Shown here: positions 1 to 11,500 of the stretch, in pieces
Position numbering within the stretch: the stretch's first letter is position 1
Layout of the letters: every line of letters starts with the position of its first letter
NCBI GenBank assembly: GCA_021234155.1
Contig: JAJEKV010000036.1
Location: 1,188,777-1,252,776 of the forward strand
Length of the DNA stretch: 64,000 nt
Source: Isoetes taiwanensis
Lineage: Eukaryota > Streptophyta > Lycopodiopsida > Isoetales > Isoetaceae
Direction: 5' to 3'
Made by a program: the position numbers and the translations under genes
The notes under the pieces: model-generated
The model's input: the letters and a program-made list of their open reading frames with translations, nothing else
Database searches by the model: none
Told to the model about the DNA's origin: nothing

Positions 1-1147
1 GCGTACAAAATACTATAAGTATAAATACTCGGTGTACAAATACACAATGTATTAATACTCTATGTATAAGTACTGTAATTTGTAAAACTACTCGTGTAAA
101 TACTATGTGTACAAAATACTATAAATATAAATACTCTGTGTGCAAATACACAATGTATTAATACTCTATGTATAAGAACACTATTTTGTAAAGCTACACA
201 TCTGTCTAGAGTACAAAATACTATAAGTATAAATACTCTGTGTACAAGTACATAATGTATTAATACTCTACGTATAAGTACTCTATTTTGTAAAACTACT
301 CGTATAAAGTACCATGCGTACAAAATACTATAAGTATAAATACTCGGTGTACAAATACACAATGTATTAATACTCTATGTATAAGTACTGTAATTTGTAA
401 AACTACTCGTATAAATACTATGTGTACAAAATACTATAAATATAAATACTCTGTGTGCAAATACACAATGTATTAATACTCTATGTATAAGAACACTATT
501 TTGTAAAGCTACACGTCTGTCTAGAGTACAAAATACTATAAGTATGAATACTCTGTGTACAAGTACACAATGTATTAATACTCTATGTATAAGCACTCTA
601 TTTTGTAAAACTACTCGTATAAATACCATGCATACAAAATACTATAAGTATAAATACTCGGTGTACAAATCATGATGTATTAACACTCTATGTACAAGTC
701 TTCAGAATTTGTAAAACTACTCGTATAAATACCATGTGTACAAAATACTATAAATATAAATACAATGTGTACAAATACACAATGTATTAATACTCTATGT
801 ATAAGAACTCTATTTTGTAAAACTACACGTCTGTCTAGAGTACAAAATACTATAAGTATAAATACTCTGTGTACAAATACACAATGTATTAATACTATGT
901 ATAAGCACTCTATTTTGTAAAACTACTCGTATAAATACTATGCATACAAAATACTATAAGTATAAATACTCTGTGTACAAATACGCAATGTATTAACACT
1001 CTATGTACAAGTACTGTAATTTGTAAAACTACTCGTATAAATACCATGTGTACAAAATACTATAAATATAAATACAATGTGTACAAATACACAATGTATT
1101 AATACTCTATGTATAAGAACTCTATTTTGTAAAACTACACGTCTGTC
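1..1147. repeat. AT-rich minisatellite with ~315-bp higher-order period
   Basis: Tandem array built on phrases such as TACTATAAGTATAAATACTC and GTACAAATACACAATG. Basic units are about 105 bp; three differing units make a higher-order repeat of about 315 bp (equivalent starts near 1, 316, 630 and 942). The array continues off the left edge and stops abruptly near 1147. Open frames across it are artefacts of the repeat. Confidence 0.9.
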
Positions 1148-1194
1148 CAATGGTCGAAATAAATCCCGAAAGTCGTCAACTGTCCGGTGGAATC

Positions 1195-1380
1195 ACCAAT
1201 TCGTGATTCCACCGGATGGAAACGCCTCCGCCATCATTGCATGCCGCAGTAATGATGCTACTTCAAGTCGATGTCAAGTCGGTTGTCAAGTCACCGCCCG
1301 CCATTATGCAGGATGGCTAATCGACGTGACGCAATGTGGTGATTCCACCGAGCAGAATCCGCGGTGGTGATTCCACCCCA
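1195..1380. repeat. Scattered GATTCC/GGAATC repeat units
   Basis: Several copies of the TGATTCCACCG...GGAATCAC motif, for example GTGGAATCACCAATTCGTGATTCCACC at about 1190-1215, which is itself an inverted repeat. The same motif forms dense arrays at 4115, 7335 and 56580. It lies just upstream of exon copy A. Confidence 0.6.
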
Positions 1381-1481
1381 CGTAATCAACCTTGGGCATC
1401 GGACCAAACCGCCGCCCTCTTAGTATTCACTCATAATTCTCGGGAAGACGCCCGTGAGGCGCCGATCTTCGCCTCCGCTCC

Positions 1482-1898
1482 AGATTATGGCCGACGCCCC
1501 CAAGAGCCATACTCGGCGGGGTCCCAGTGGTGGACCTCCCGTTTTTCGAGGCCCTCAAAGATTGCAGGCTCGAGAATCTGCAGGAGCGCCTCCGGGGTCG
1601 AGCATTGGTAGACGTCCCGCCCATTCCTATCGCCATACCTTCGGGACAGGGTTGTGAATGCATCAGGATTCCTGTGAAGGTTTCCAACGTTTCACACATC
1701 CCTGGGCACGAGACGCTTAATGAAGAGTGGGCAAAGAATCTGTTTGCCTACGTTACGGAATCGCCGAAGGAAGAATCTGCTGGTTCAAAGCCAGTGAAGG
1801 TGGAGTGCAAGGATGAGCCAGATGACGGTGAGTTTGCTTTCCCGGTTCCCTGCTGCAAGGAGACAAGTTTTGGGAGGGTTGACTGGTCTACCAACAAG
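1482..1898 (+). CDS. Unrecognised conserved exon, copy A
   Basis: Not recognised as a known family. The frame from about 1503 reads LPFFEALKDCRLENLQERLR, then IRIPVKVSNV, GHETLNEEWAKNLFA, an acidic stretch, and GEFAFPVPCCKE. It ends at a good donor (AAG|GTGTGAG or GGT|GTGAGT). A second copy of the same protein segment lies inverted at 3701-3258, so the segment was once selected or was amplified. The start is uncertain: an ATG at 1482 (MADAP) matches the MADCP start of copy B, but a one-base frame change is needed to join it to the conserved part, so the copy may be damaged. No downstream exon was found; minisatellite follows. It could be the first exon of a gene carried by the local MULE-like elements. 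Confidence 0.45.
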
Positions 1899-2254
1899 GT
1901 GTGAGTTCATACACTGCTGTTCATTTGATGTTCTGTATTGTCGCTGCAACTAATGTTCTTTATTGCTGCTGCATGAACCACGCAGAAAAAACGAGCCCGC
2001 CCCAGTTATAGTGCATAGCTCGCGACTATCAATGATGGAGGACCGTCCTTTTTTTGGTTTCTGTTCAGACAGTTCTGTTGATTTTTGATTTCCTGGTAGC
2101 TACCTTGCTGCACGCCTTCTTGTGAAAATACAGATTTAAGTTAATTGATGTGCAATCTCTTCAGTTGGCTTCAAATTCTATGCATATTGTGAATGTACAT
2201 ATTGTAATTTTTGATGAGTTTTGCACAATATGAGTTCCTGACATGATATGTTTT
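1899..2254. other. Presumed intron or flank, no gene seen
   Basis: Intron-like T-rich sequence after the donor of copy A. No coding match or structured repeat was recognised. Confidence 0.4.
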
Positions 2255-2900
2255 GCATAGATACTCAATGTACAGAATCTAAGGTTGAAGATGAATACTC
2301 GACGTATAAATACTCTGCAAAATACTATACGTATACATACTATTAGTACAAACACACACACAATCTGCAAATCACTATAGGTTTGAATACTATCTGTATA
2401 AAATACTAAAAGTATAAATACCATTTGTAGAAAATACCGTAAGTATAAATACTGTGTATAAATACCATGTGTAGAAAATACCGTAAGCATAAATACTCTG
2501 TGTATAAATACCATGTGTAGAAATACTCTGTGTATAGCGGTGTATAAATCTGCAAATTACTATAGGCTTGAATACTATCTGTATAAAATACTAAACGTAT
2601 AAATACCATGTGTAGAAAATACCGTGAGTATAAGTACTCTGTGTATAAATACCATGTGTAGAAAATACCATAAGTATAAATACACTGTGTATAAATACCA
2701 TGTGTAGAAATACTACGGTATAAATCAAGCAAAGTATACATTTGAATACTATCTATATAAAATACTAAACGTATAAATACCATGTGAGACGCAAATACCA
2801 CAAGTATAAATACTCTGTTTAAAAAAACTTTAATATATTAATACTCTGTGCAGAAGTACTCGAAGCTCTATGTACAATACTTGAAGTATAAATACTCCCA
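2255..2900. repeat. Second AT-rich minisatellite, related to 1-1147
   Basis: Repeats of TATAAATACCATGTGTAGAA and ATACCGTAAGTATAAATACT with an irregular higher-order pattern. It is related in sequence and strand sense to the array at 1-1147 but clearly diverged from it (GTAGAAAATACC in place of GTACAAAATACT). It sits between the two inverted exon copies A and B. Confidence 0.85.
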
Positions 2901-3257
2901 TGTATATCACGCTTTATATTTGCCTATGGAATCAATGATTAATCCCTGCGTGGGAATCACAAAAAGAAGCCATAATCGAGAAGCGTCGCGAAAAAAAAAA
3001 AAAGTTGTTTTTAACTGGGCCGGGGTTTAGCGGCCAGGTTCAACCAAAAAAAGAAACACCAGGGTTTAACAGACAGTGAATCTCAGACATGTATGGATGC
3101 TCAAAAGGAAACTGCCAAAAAGACGGCAGTGTCCGCTTCATTCGTTATCAGCAGCTAGCCAGTGGAGGTGTGGGAACGCTTCCTCTGCATCAAACATGCA
3201 ATTAGTTACATCCAGCAAAAAAGAAAAATCGTGAAGCAAGAGGCGCGGATGGCTGAC

Positions 3258-3701
3258 CTTGACGCTGGTCCAGTTAGTTCGGCCGGTGGAAGGGTCTTTG
3301 CAGCAGGCAACCGGAAACACGAAGTCGTCATCTTCTGGTTCATCGAACTCAAACGCGTCCTTGGAACATCCGCATGCAGTACGCTTACCTGTTGAATGAA
3401 GAGATGCAAACAAATTCTTGGCCCAATCACCGTCACATTCTTCGTGACCGTGAATTCGAACCCTAGAAACTTTAACTCGAATTTTTCGAGCCATTGGATT
3501 TCCTCAAAGGCACCCTCACGCTAGCCGCAGCCCTCTTGCCTCGGTGATGGCGGCCTTAAACCGGCGGGACCTCTTGCAAATGCGACGACTTGAAGATTTA
3601 TCCTGCAGGCTCTCGAGCCTGCAGCTGTGGAAATTATCCAAGAAACGAAGATCAATCTTGAGAAACCCGTCCTCTATAACAATTGGTGGACAGTCCGCCA
3701 T
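3258..3701 (-). pseudogene. Unrecognised conserved exon, copy B (inverted)
   Basis: Minus-strand homologue of copy A. It starts MADCPPIVIEDGF and continues DNFHSCRLESLQDK. After a stop or frame change near 3515 the conserved part resumes as IRVKVSRVRIHGHEE, DGDWAKNLFASL, an acidic stretch (DEPEDDDFVFPVACCKD), and NWTSVK. It ends at AAG|GTCAGC, the same exon boundary as copy A. The in-frame stop between the two halves suggests a pseudogene or an unrecognised small intron. The FVFPV motif also occurs in the first exon of the adjacent ULP1 gene (SAFVFPV at about 6860), so the three 5' ends may share an origin. Function unknown. Confidence 0.45.
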
Positions 3702-4114
3702 TCCTACAAGCCGGAATCGATGTTAGAGCAAAAGTAAGAGCGGTAAAGAAATTCCTTACCGAACCACGGGAAAGAAGGAGAACTTCCTTACCAACCACGA
3801 GAAACCCAGAACTATCGCAAGGATATGGCGCCTAACAATCGGATCGAAGCGCCGGAGCTGGAGCTAAGCACCAAAACCAAAACATATGATTGAATTGGAA
3901 GCGCCAGAAGCTTGTCCGTCGGGGCTCTGAGAAATTCCCCCCAACGGAATCACCGACTAGGCTAAATTCGTTGTCAGTCTAGGGGCCAACGTGGCACCTA
4001 GACATTCGTCGACGTCACGTCACTTCAGTTTGGCACGAATCCATGCAGTGAAGTACTAAATTCGCTGTCAGTGTAGGGGCCTTGGTATTCATTACGTACG
4101 TCGCTCCACGTCAC
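3702..4114. other. Spacer with a partial direct repeat
   Basis: Contains two copies of a TAAATTCGYTGTCAGTSTAGGGGCC phrase (about 3963 and 4057) followed by similar GTCACGTC/CACGTCACC sequence. No gene was recognised. Confidence 0.45.
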
Positions 4115-4345
4115 CGACTTGTGATTCCACGGAAAGGAATAACGCAAATGTGATTCCACGGTATAGAATAACGTACGAGTGATTCCACGGAGTTGAATCA
4201 TGAAAGTGTGATTCCACGGAATGGACTCACCATGGTGTTGTGATTCCACGGTTTGGAATCACCGTGGGGGTGATTCCACGGAGTTGAATCACGTAAGTGT
4301 GATTCCACGGAAGGGCATCACCATGATGTGATTCCGCGGGGAGGA
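4115..4345. repeat. GATTCC/GGAATC tandem array, left of the ULP1 gene
   Basis: About nine units of 25-30 bp, each of the type TGTGATTCCACGG followed by GAATCAC, so each unit is an imperfect inverted repeat. It lies just past the stop codon of the ULP1-like gene. A matching array lies on the other side of that gene at 7335-7865. Confidence 0.85.
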
Positions 4346-4503
4346 ATCGAGCATGCAACTCAAATTCAAATTCAAAAAAGTTCCCGCTCCAAAATCTTTC
4401 AATTTCAAATTCAAAAAACTTCATCCGATCATATACAGTGGTAAGGGAATTAGAACCAGCAAAGCTGGGAATTTTCGTTCTTTGTTCAATAGCAAGGTTG
4501 AAA

Positions 4504-6932
4504 TCATGGGCCATTTTTCCTCAGACGGGTAACCAAGCCACCCTCCTCGGTCCAATCTCCCTGGGGTAGATGAAATGTGCTTTTCCTTTGCTGGACGCAG
4601 TCAAATAACTTCTGTAGCATGACAGCAAATGTCGACCTTGTCATGTCGATTTCCCTCCGCCCAAACCATTTGGATGTGTCAATGACCTGCAAGCAGCGCC
4701 AGAAGTTTAGAATGAAACATCACGAAATGAAGTAAAAATTGCATACATAACACTCACAGAATGATCTTTCGAGTTGCAAATGTCCAGCAAGAACCTCTTC
4801 ACAAAACAAATTGTGTATATCCCACAATCCTGGGTGTTCTCTTGCTGGGGCACATTCAAGGGGACACAGGGGGCATTGTGAAGGCTTGAGGATTCAAAAT
4901 TCCATCTCTTCATAATGTCTGCTATGAAACTGAGCACAAACATAGCAATCAGGGAAGGCAAATTCGATAGGAAAGCTGTAAAATTCATCTTACAAGGTCG
5001 CGAAAGATCTTAAATTGGAGTGCATGGGCGCCATTGAATCCAGATGCAGCACCACAGGGCACGGGGTTTGAAGCCTCCTGCTTGCCTCTTCGTTGGATAC
5101 CAATATAAACAGGCTCCAGTGGTTGCTGCAAAACAAGTTTATGAAATCGAATTGCCTACCTGTTAACTCGAAATCGAATTGTATACCTGCTCATTACTGG
5201 GAAGTAGTAGAAACCGACATTTTGCATCCGCCAATTCTGCCTGCTAAAAGGTTTGGGTGGGATTAGATTACTGAAAATTTCATAGGCATCTGACTGACCC
5301 TCCAAAGAGTTTTGCAAGAAGAGGCCGAAGGCCGCGGGATGGATGAAAACATGCTGGCACCTCTTATTCTGGGGGATGGCATGAATTAAGGCTCGCGGAA
5401 GGGCATTCTACAAAATGATGAATGATATTGTCAAACCAAACGAAAAATCAGCTTTCAACTTACAGAAGATAGGCACCAACGCATTCCTCGTTGATTCTGC
5501 AGTCCACATCGTCTTCTACACCGGGCACTGTCATGAAAACCTGGGCAAAATTGGCATAGATCCGAAATTCAGATGCTGCCGATTTTTTCCCTACTCGAAT
5601 GCCGTCTTTATGATTGTTAGTGGATACTTGAATGTAAAATTACAGTCCAATTCCCCGGAAACAAGGCCTGTTTGGTAAGCAAAAAGCGAGAATAAAAAAT
5701 GTGGCCTCCAAATATGCATCATGGGAATGTCAATAATTGTCCCCTCCTCTTCCGACGTGGAGGAGGGGCTCGGAAGACCTTTCGCTGTTTGAATAGCATC
5801 GCTGACCACGAATGTAGCCGGGCGCCTCAAAAACAATGTGATTAGGAGCTATGCAATCTTACGCTTTATTTGCACCCCTCTTTTTCCCGGGTGTTTTGGA
5901 AGCCTCTTGACCGACCGAGTTTGCATGCTCTTTTGGGAGGGGGGGGGGCGGAAATTCCCCCTTTGCTTGTGCAGCTTCCATACTGAAATCATCTCGGTCG
6001 ACCTGTTCCTGCTCTCTAGCCAAAGACATGTCGGCCCTCAACTCTTCAACAAGAACATTGAACCTTCTAGCAATGTTATTTCTTATTGCTGCCCTCTTAC
6101 GTTCCTCCAAACTCTCCTCCACCATCCGCCTTATCTCCACTGCTTTGCATGACCCAAGCGACCTTGTTTGCCGGTTTGAGAATCCCATGCTCTATTTGCT
6201 CCTCTGCCATGGCTTGGCTCTGGCCCCCTTGCCAAAATCCGTCTCAGATTGTGTTGCCACGGGTAATCCTCATCTACACTCATTGCGGCTTCACCAATTC
6301 AAAATCCCTCTTCTTCTTCTTCGCTAACTTCGGGGGCATTGGGTTTCCTTCCCGAATTGCTGGCTGGCGGCTTGTAATCCCCCATGTTGTGCTTGGCTAA
6401 TCTGTGGATTTCCAAATCCCACTTCTTGGAGTAACCGATCCACGGTTGTCGAATTGGCGATTACCACCGCCATCACCCGCGCATCCAATTTCCGGTTGGG
6501 AATATCTGCCATGTTTAGGGATTCTCGGGGGCGTTTTCTATGGCATCATTGCATAAATCCAGTTCGCACTCTATCTTGTTACGCTTCTTTTTGCAATCAA
6601 CATCCTCTTGAGGCAGCCTTTGGAGCAGAGCGGGAAATTTTCGCGGGCATCCGCAACCCCCAAATATTTGGGAAAAACGAGGAGCTTGAGCAATGAGCTT
6701 AGCACGAAGCGAACAGGAGAATCCGTTCTAAAATTTTTTCAAAAAATTTTCCAAACTCAAACTGCAAATGTGTCCCAAAACCATGAACTGCAAAAGCCTT
6801 ACCGAGGGGAGTCCACCTCCCGATCAATAGGCTCTTCTTGCAAGGGATTGTTCACAGGGAACACAAAGGCCGAATTTGCATCGGATTCAACCTGGAAGTT
6901 CTCGCCCTGCGAGGTTTCAAGACTCTGCGCCA
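4504..6932 (-). CDS. ULP1/SENP-family SUMO protease-like gene, multi-exon, probably MULE-borne
   Basis: ULP1 cysteine proteases (C48) cut SUMO precursors and SUMO conjugates. The core exons are 5407-5187, 5125-4994, 4929-4758 and 4686-4504, joined at GT-AG introns whose phases agree. They read NKRCQHVFIHP, then GFYYFPVMSSNHWSLFIL (catalytic His), VVLHLDSM (Asp), QENTQDCGIY (Gln and Cys) and FVKRFLLDI, ending at a stop at 4504. All four catalytic residues are present and the core is open. Upstream, a likely exon ends ECVGAYLL near 5474, but its splice phase to 5407 is unresolved. Coiled-coil-like KR/E-rich text (6188-5859), MADIPNRKL (6512) and a probable first exon MAQSLETSQGENF (6932, donor CTCG|GTAAGG) complete the model. 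The flanking repeat arrays and a MULE-type end suggest transposon cargo of Kaonashi type. The catalytic domain is certain; full-gene integrity is not. Confidence 0.8.
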
Positions 6933-7334
6933 TCTGGAAACGGATTGAAGCGACAAAAACACAAGAACGGCGCTTAGAAGGAACGGGGGCGCCGGGAAGA
7001 ACGGAGCTGTGAGAAATCGTATGTTGGACGCTAACAGAAAAGGGGGCGCCGCCGGAACGAACCTCCGAGAAAACGAATGTTTCGAAAGAGAGAAAGGGAA
7101 ATTTCAGGGTGATTCCTTCGGATGGGCGCAGTTCATGCAGGGCTTGACGTGGAGGACGATGATACGCGGAGCCGGCTTCAATCATGACAAATGTCAGGGT
7201 ACCGTGTACGGTGATAATTATGAGTCGCCAGAATTCAAAATATCCGTAGGACAGAATTAAAATAGCCAAAATATCCACGACATATCGAGCGGTCAGGATG
7301 CGTCACGACAAATCGAGCGGTAGGGATGCGTCGC

Positions 7335-7865
7335 CCATTGGCAGTGATTCCGTCGAATGGAAAATCAAAAAACTGTGATTCCATCCCCCGGAATCTTCAT
7401 GTCGTGATTCCACGGAGTTGAATATCACAGAATGTGATTCCATCTAGCAGAATCGCGTTCACGTGATTCCTTCTGTTGGAATCAGAATTTGGTGATTCCA
7501 CGGAGTTGAATATCACAGAATGTGATTCCATCTAGCAGAATCGTGTTCACGTGATTCCTTCTGTTGGAATCAGAATTTGGTGATTCCGCATTGCAGTATC
7601 CTACGGTTGTGATTCTGTCGAATGGGGAATCAAAAAACTGTGATTCCTTCCCCATGAATCTCTATGTGGTGATTCCGCCACGTTGGATAACACAGAATGT
7701 GATTCCATCTGGCAGGATCGCGTCGTAGTGATTCCTTCTAGTGGAATCTGGATTTGGTTATTCCGCGGCGTGGTATCCTAAGGTTGTGATTCCTTCTAGT
7801 GGAATACAAGAGTTGTGATTCTATCCGAAGGTTTCTACCCGTGGTGATTCCGCCCCGAAGGTTTC
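7335..7865. repeat. GATTCC/GGAATC tandem array, right of the ULP1 gene
   Basis: Dense array of about 20 units of 25-35 bp (TGTGATTCCATCTAGCAGAATC and variants). It includes an exact-looking higher-order duplication of about 88 bp (7411-7498 and 7499-7586). Its length and place, just inside a terminal sequence at 8010-8050, match the array at 56580-57110 in the complete 2.5 kb element, so it is subterminal repeat sequence. Confidence 0.88.
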
Positions 7866-8009
7866 AGAAACCGCAAGCGGCCGGATAGACCCTGGCCGAA
7901 CCGGTGGATCGTCGCCTTTGCCGCGTGGCGTTGTCATTGTACCTGCGGTTCTGGGTCGCCCGGAACGGACCTCGTTTCCCGGGGCTCGTGATTCTGCGTC
8001 AAGGAATAT

Positions 8010-8051
8010 CTTGCGATGGAATCACAATAACCGGGGTAAAAATATTTCGAC
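8010..8051 (+). mobile_element. Right terminal repeat of a MULE-like element
   Basis: Carries TTGCGATGGAATCACAATAA followed by CCGGGGTAAAAATATTT, identical over more than 35 bases to the right terminus of the complete element ending at 57246. It marks the right end of the element that probably carries the ULP1 gene. No matching left terminus was found between 1147 and 4115, so the left end is lost, rearranged, or outside the window. Confidence 0.7.
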
Positions 8052-8204
8052 GCGAAAATCTCGGTGTCTCTAAAAGAACTAGCACTAGGGCAGGCTTGGG
8101 GTAGAGGGGTGGAAATGAATATTCAAAGGCGATATCGGTTTTTCTTTGTTTAGATGGAATATGTAGCACAATAACAGGGGGTTAGTTTTAGATTTTTATA
8201 CGTT

Positions 8205-8305
8205 TTTTCACATGGTTTTTCTATGATTTCGTTGTTGTATTCGTTGAGGTGTACTAAATAGTATTTCTAGAGTGCACCCTTTATGGGCCGTTGATTTTCG
8301 TTGGT
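8205..8305 (+). repeat. Dispersed repeat shared with 25095-25190
   Basis: GTGTACTAAATAGTATTTCT, GAGTGCACCCTTT and GCCGTTGATTT occur here and at 25138-25185 in the same order, with a similar TTTTC.TATGATTT phrase before them. This is probably the edge of an unidentified transposon. A GAGTGCACCCC remnant is also seen near 62452. Confidence 0.55.
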
Positions 8306-8334
8306 TGGAACAATCCGAGGGTTGTTGTCTTTCT

Positions 8335-8515
8335 CTGCATGTGTTTATGCATGAACACTGCGCATGTGCACATGCATGTGCATGTGTGTGCATGTGCATG
8401 TTCATGTGCATGTGCATGTATATGCATGTGCATGTGTATTGTGCATGTGCAAGTGCAAGTGCAAGTGCATGTGCATGTGTGCATGTGTGCATATGCATGT
8501 GTACTTGCCCTCTTT
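8335..8515. repeat. Alternating purine-pyrimidine GTGCATG array
   Basis: About 175 bp of nearly unbroken alternating purine-pyrimidine (GCATGTGCATGTGTGCATG and variants). The many overlapping frames (HMHTCTHAHA type) are artefacts. Such tracts can adopt Z-DNA. Confidence 0.85.
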
Positions 8516-9199
8516 GATTCTTATTGCCGGAGTGGATTTTACTACCACGAGATGGATTTTTTGCTCACACTTACAAAGGTATTTGTTTTTTAATGTTTCT
8601 TCAGTTAGCATAATGTTTTCTTTTACGAGGTATTGGTTTCCTGATTCTACAATGTAGTGCTGCAAAATCCCCTTTTGTTTCCTTCCTAATATTTGCTGCA
8701 GATTCAAGTTTAGGCCCTCTATTTCCTTCCAACTCTTGGATATTCCTGGCTGCCGGATTGTTCATAGCAGCCAGCCTTTAGCTTCAATCAACAAATGGAT
8801 AGGCGGATTATTCCACGCCCTTTTCCATGTCACGCAAATCAGTCAAACAGTGGCCACAAGAATGCATTTATATTGTAGGTTTGGAACTTTAATCGAACCA
8901 TAAGGTGAATCATGCATTACCTTTAAGCTAGAGATGGAGCATCCAAAATCATATGGATTGATAAACAATAGTGTCATTGTGAAAGAGAAATAGTTGTAGC
9001 GGAAGTAACAATATGTAGCATAAATAACAGGGGGTTTTCTTTGTGTTGCAAACTTTATGACTTTCAGAATAATGGGATCAATCTGCTCTATCTTTATGGT
9101 AACTTTTACTTATGTTCTTTTTGTTTTATTGTGATCAAATTCAAAAGCTACAGGTGATGAAAGCCTCAAATGAATTCTAGTTTTTTCCTGGTTTGAATT

Positions 9200-9650
9200 C
9201 TAAAATTTTTGTCACACCGGGGGGGGAGGGGGAAGGGGGGGTGACGTCTCTAAGGCCCCGAAGGGGCCAAAAATTTTTTTTGGCAACACAAACCATTAAC
9301 ATCCAACATATAAAAATTAAATCCCCCAACACATAACAACCATTGACATTAACAACCAACATATAACTACCATTGACATTAATTAACACAACCATTGGGT
9401 CCAACACATTTAAATTAAAATCCCCCTTAAACCCCCTTTGGTTTGGGTGCATATTCACACGGGGGTGACGTAGGGCAGCGAGAGCCCTCATAATTGTATT
9501 TTGCACGTACGAAATCAACACCATATAGTATTCCACTTGAAATCTTACAGTATTTTGCGAATCTTGTTATACAGTATAGCAAATTTTGTACTTGCATACC
9601 CCACAAACGAGGAACTTTACGTACGGTATAGATTAAGGAATAAGGGGTGA
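9200..9650. repeat. Dispersed repeat R1, copy 1
   Basis: Shares with 27170-27510 an ordered set of blocks: GGCCCCGAAGGGGCC (a palindrome) before a T-run, TTTAAATTAAAATCCCCCTT, AAACCCCCTTTGRTTTGGGT, GCATATTCACACGGGGG, GTAGGGCAGCGAGAGCC, and CATACCCCACAAACGAGGA. No coding sequence. A non-autonomous transposon is likely. Confidence 0.7.
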
Positions 9651-11500
9651 AGATGAAAACATAATAGGTGTTTTGGAGCAGATAAGTTATAGCTGGCGTG
9701 TTGTGAAAGTAATATTCATGGCAAGAGCGACATAACGTTAAATTGTCATCAATAAGTTGCAGGAAATGTAAAATGGTTTATGGAGGGACGAAATAGAGCT
9801 ATTTAGGTCATCATGGAGGCAAAAATATCGAAAGCGTATTGTTATAAAAAGAGCAGTAGTTTTGCATCTCTTATATCGACCTTCTAAAATGCCTTGGATA
9901 TTGATCGCAATGTTAAGGTTCTTTGCATAACATTTTGGAGGATAATCTGCAATGCTAACTAGGTGTGGTTTCATTAGGATGTGGTTGTATGAATAGAATA
10001 TAGGCTTCTCCATAATAAGTGCTACCTTTGTGAGCAAAGAAGATTGAATGTAACTTTATAGATTACGTTGTTGAATATTTTGGTTGCTTACATTTGTTCT
10101 CAATGGAGCTTAGAAAAGTTCTCAAATTATTTTTGTTTAAGCATGAATTGAGAAGCTAGTCTTTCTATACAAATATGCTAATAGACAGTGTTCTATTCTC
10201 ATGGGGTCCCTGCAAACTAGGTTGTCTCGTGTTTATTGTCCCTTTTGACCTTTCTATTAGTGCTAATGTTACTAAATCTTTTCGGTCGCTCGAAGGGACA
10301 ACTCTTCGACTGAAACGGGATTTGGAGTGTTCTGCTGAGTATTCTAGTTGGATGGTAAGCTTTGTTCCTTATCTTTTAAGAAATTTTAGATGCACCTACT
10401 AGTTATTCGACCAATAATAGAGTCCATTTCTTCTTGCATCTTTGTGTCTCTATTTGGTTTTGATTATGCTTTTAACAAATATGCCTGAGAATTATGCTTT
10501 ATGCCTAGAACAACTAGATGAAACCATAGCCAATGATGATAGTATGGTAGAAAATATTAATGATCAATATTATGGTAGTAAAGATCAAAATTACATGTTG
10601 CAGCAACAATGGTTTCTCGTTCATCTATTGATTGGAGTTGCTTCTACAGTCTACTGCAGCTGCAACTTGGACGAACTGTATTGAACCATCTGGTCTTGTT
10701 CTTGATCCTATTAGAAAGTGTTATGAAGGGCCACTCGGTGATAAGTTTATATTTCTGGTATTTAACTATTTTGTAAGTTTAAGTAGACTGTAGTGCATGG
10801 CTAATGTTAATAATATCAATCCACATTTGTTCTGTTTGTGGCATTTAAAGGTACATGCTAATAGAAATGTTTATTTCTAATCCATTGGATGTTTTGAAAT
10901 GTAAAAAGATGCTAATTGGAAGACGACTTTTCCAGAAGTTTCAGCTTAAGGTTAGAGCTCATTGATTATGTGAATATAGAAAGATAGGTGGAATAAAGGC
11001 TTATTTTAATGTTCTGCTAATAATTGCTTTTGGAAAGAAGCATAGGTGGATCTGCAGATCTAGAGAGGACTAACACATGCATAGGTGGTTGGACCATTTG
11101 GAACAGAGCTTCGTTGTATACTATGCTCATTACTACAAGCTAAGTTCTAATTTTGTTGTTGACTTTCTCAGCTAGTTGCACTTGTGGTAGCAACCGATGC
11201 TGACATGGGGTTACCATCACAACCAGATAACCCTTTATGTAAGTGCAATTTGTTATGCTACTGAAGTTAGGTTTTTGCTTGTCGTGTTGGTAAGTTATGC
11301 TTGGTAGATAATCAGCTGTTAAAATATAAAGGAAGCAAATTACTTTTGAGCCATCGGGTGTTCCAGAATTTTCAAGAATAGCAATCCTACAAAAAGGGAC
11401 CGTGTCTTAGTCCTTGTTCTTCTTAGATATTTCCATTTTTTTCAACTGTTGCCATCTTGCTTTTCAATTAGCAGTCCTCACTTGTGTTTTTGTCACATTC
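9651..11500. other. Eroded intergenic DNA, no recognisable gene
   Basis: Short open frames only. One stretch (10442-10684) has acidic, Asn-rich coding-like text (ENYALCLEQLDETIANDDSM) but no family was recognised and no partner exons are visible. Confidence 0.35.

Noticed and set aside
60-629. Two minus-strand open frames of 84-100 codons with repeated VLIHRVLIHCV text
   Set aside because: They are translations of the AT-rich minisatellite; the protein repetition follows the DNA period and there is no start context or family.
5838-6400. Plus-strand open frames opposite the ULP1 gene
   Set aside because: They are antisense shadows of the minus-strand exons and lack family features.
8208-8517. 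Overlapping His/Cys-rich frames on both strands
   Set aside because: Artefacts of the GTGCATG alternating repeat; every frame stays open because the repeat lacks stops.
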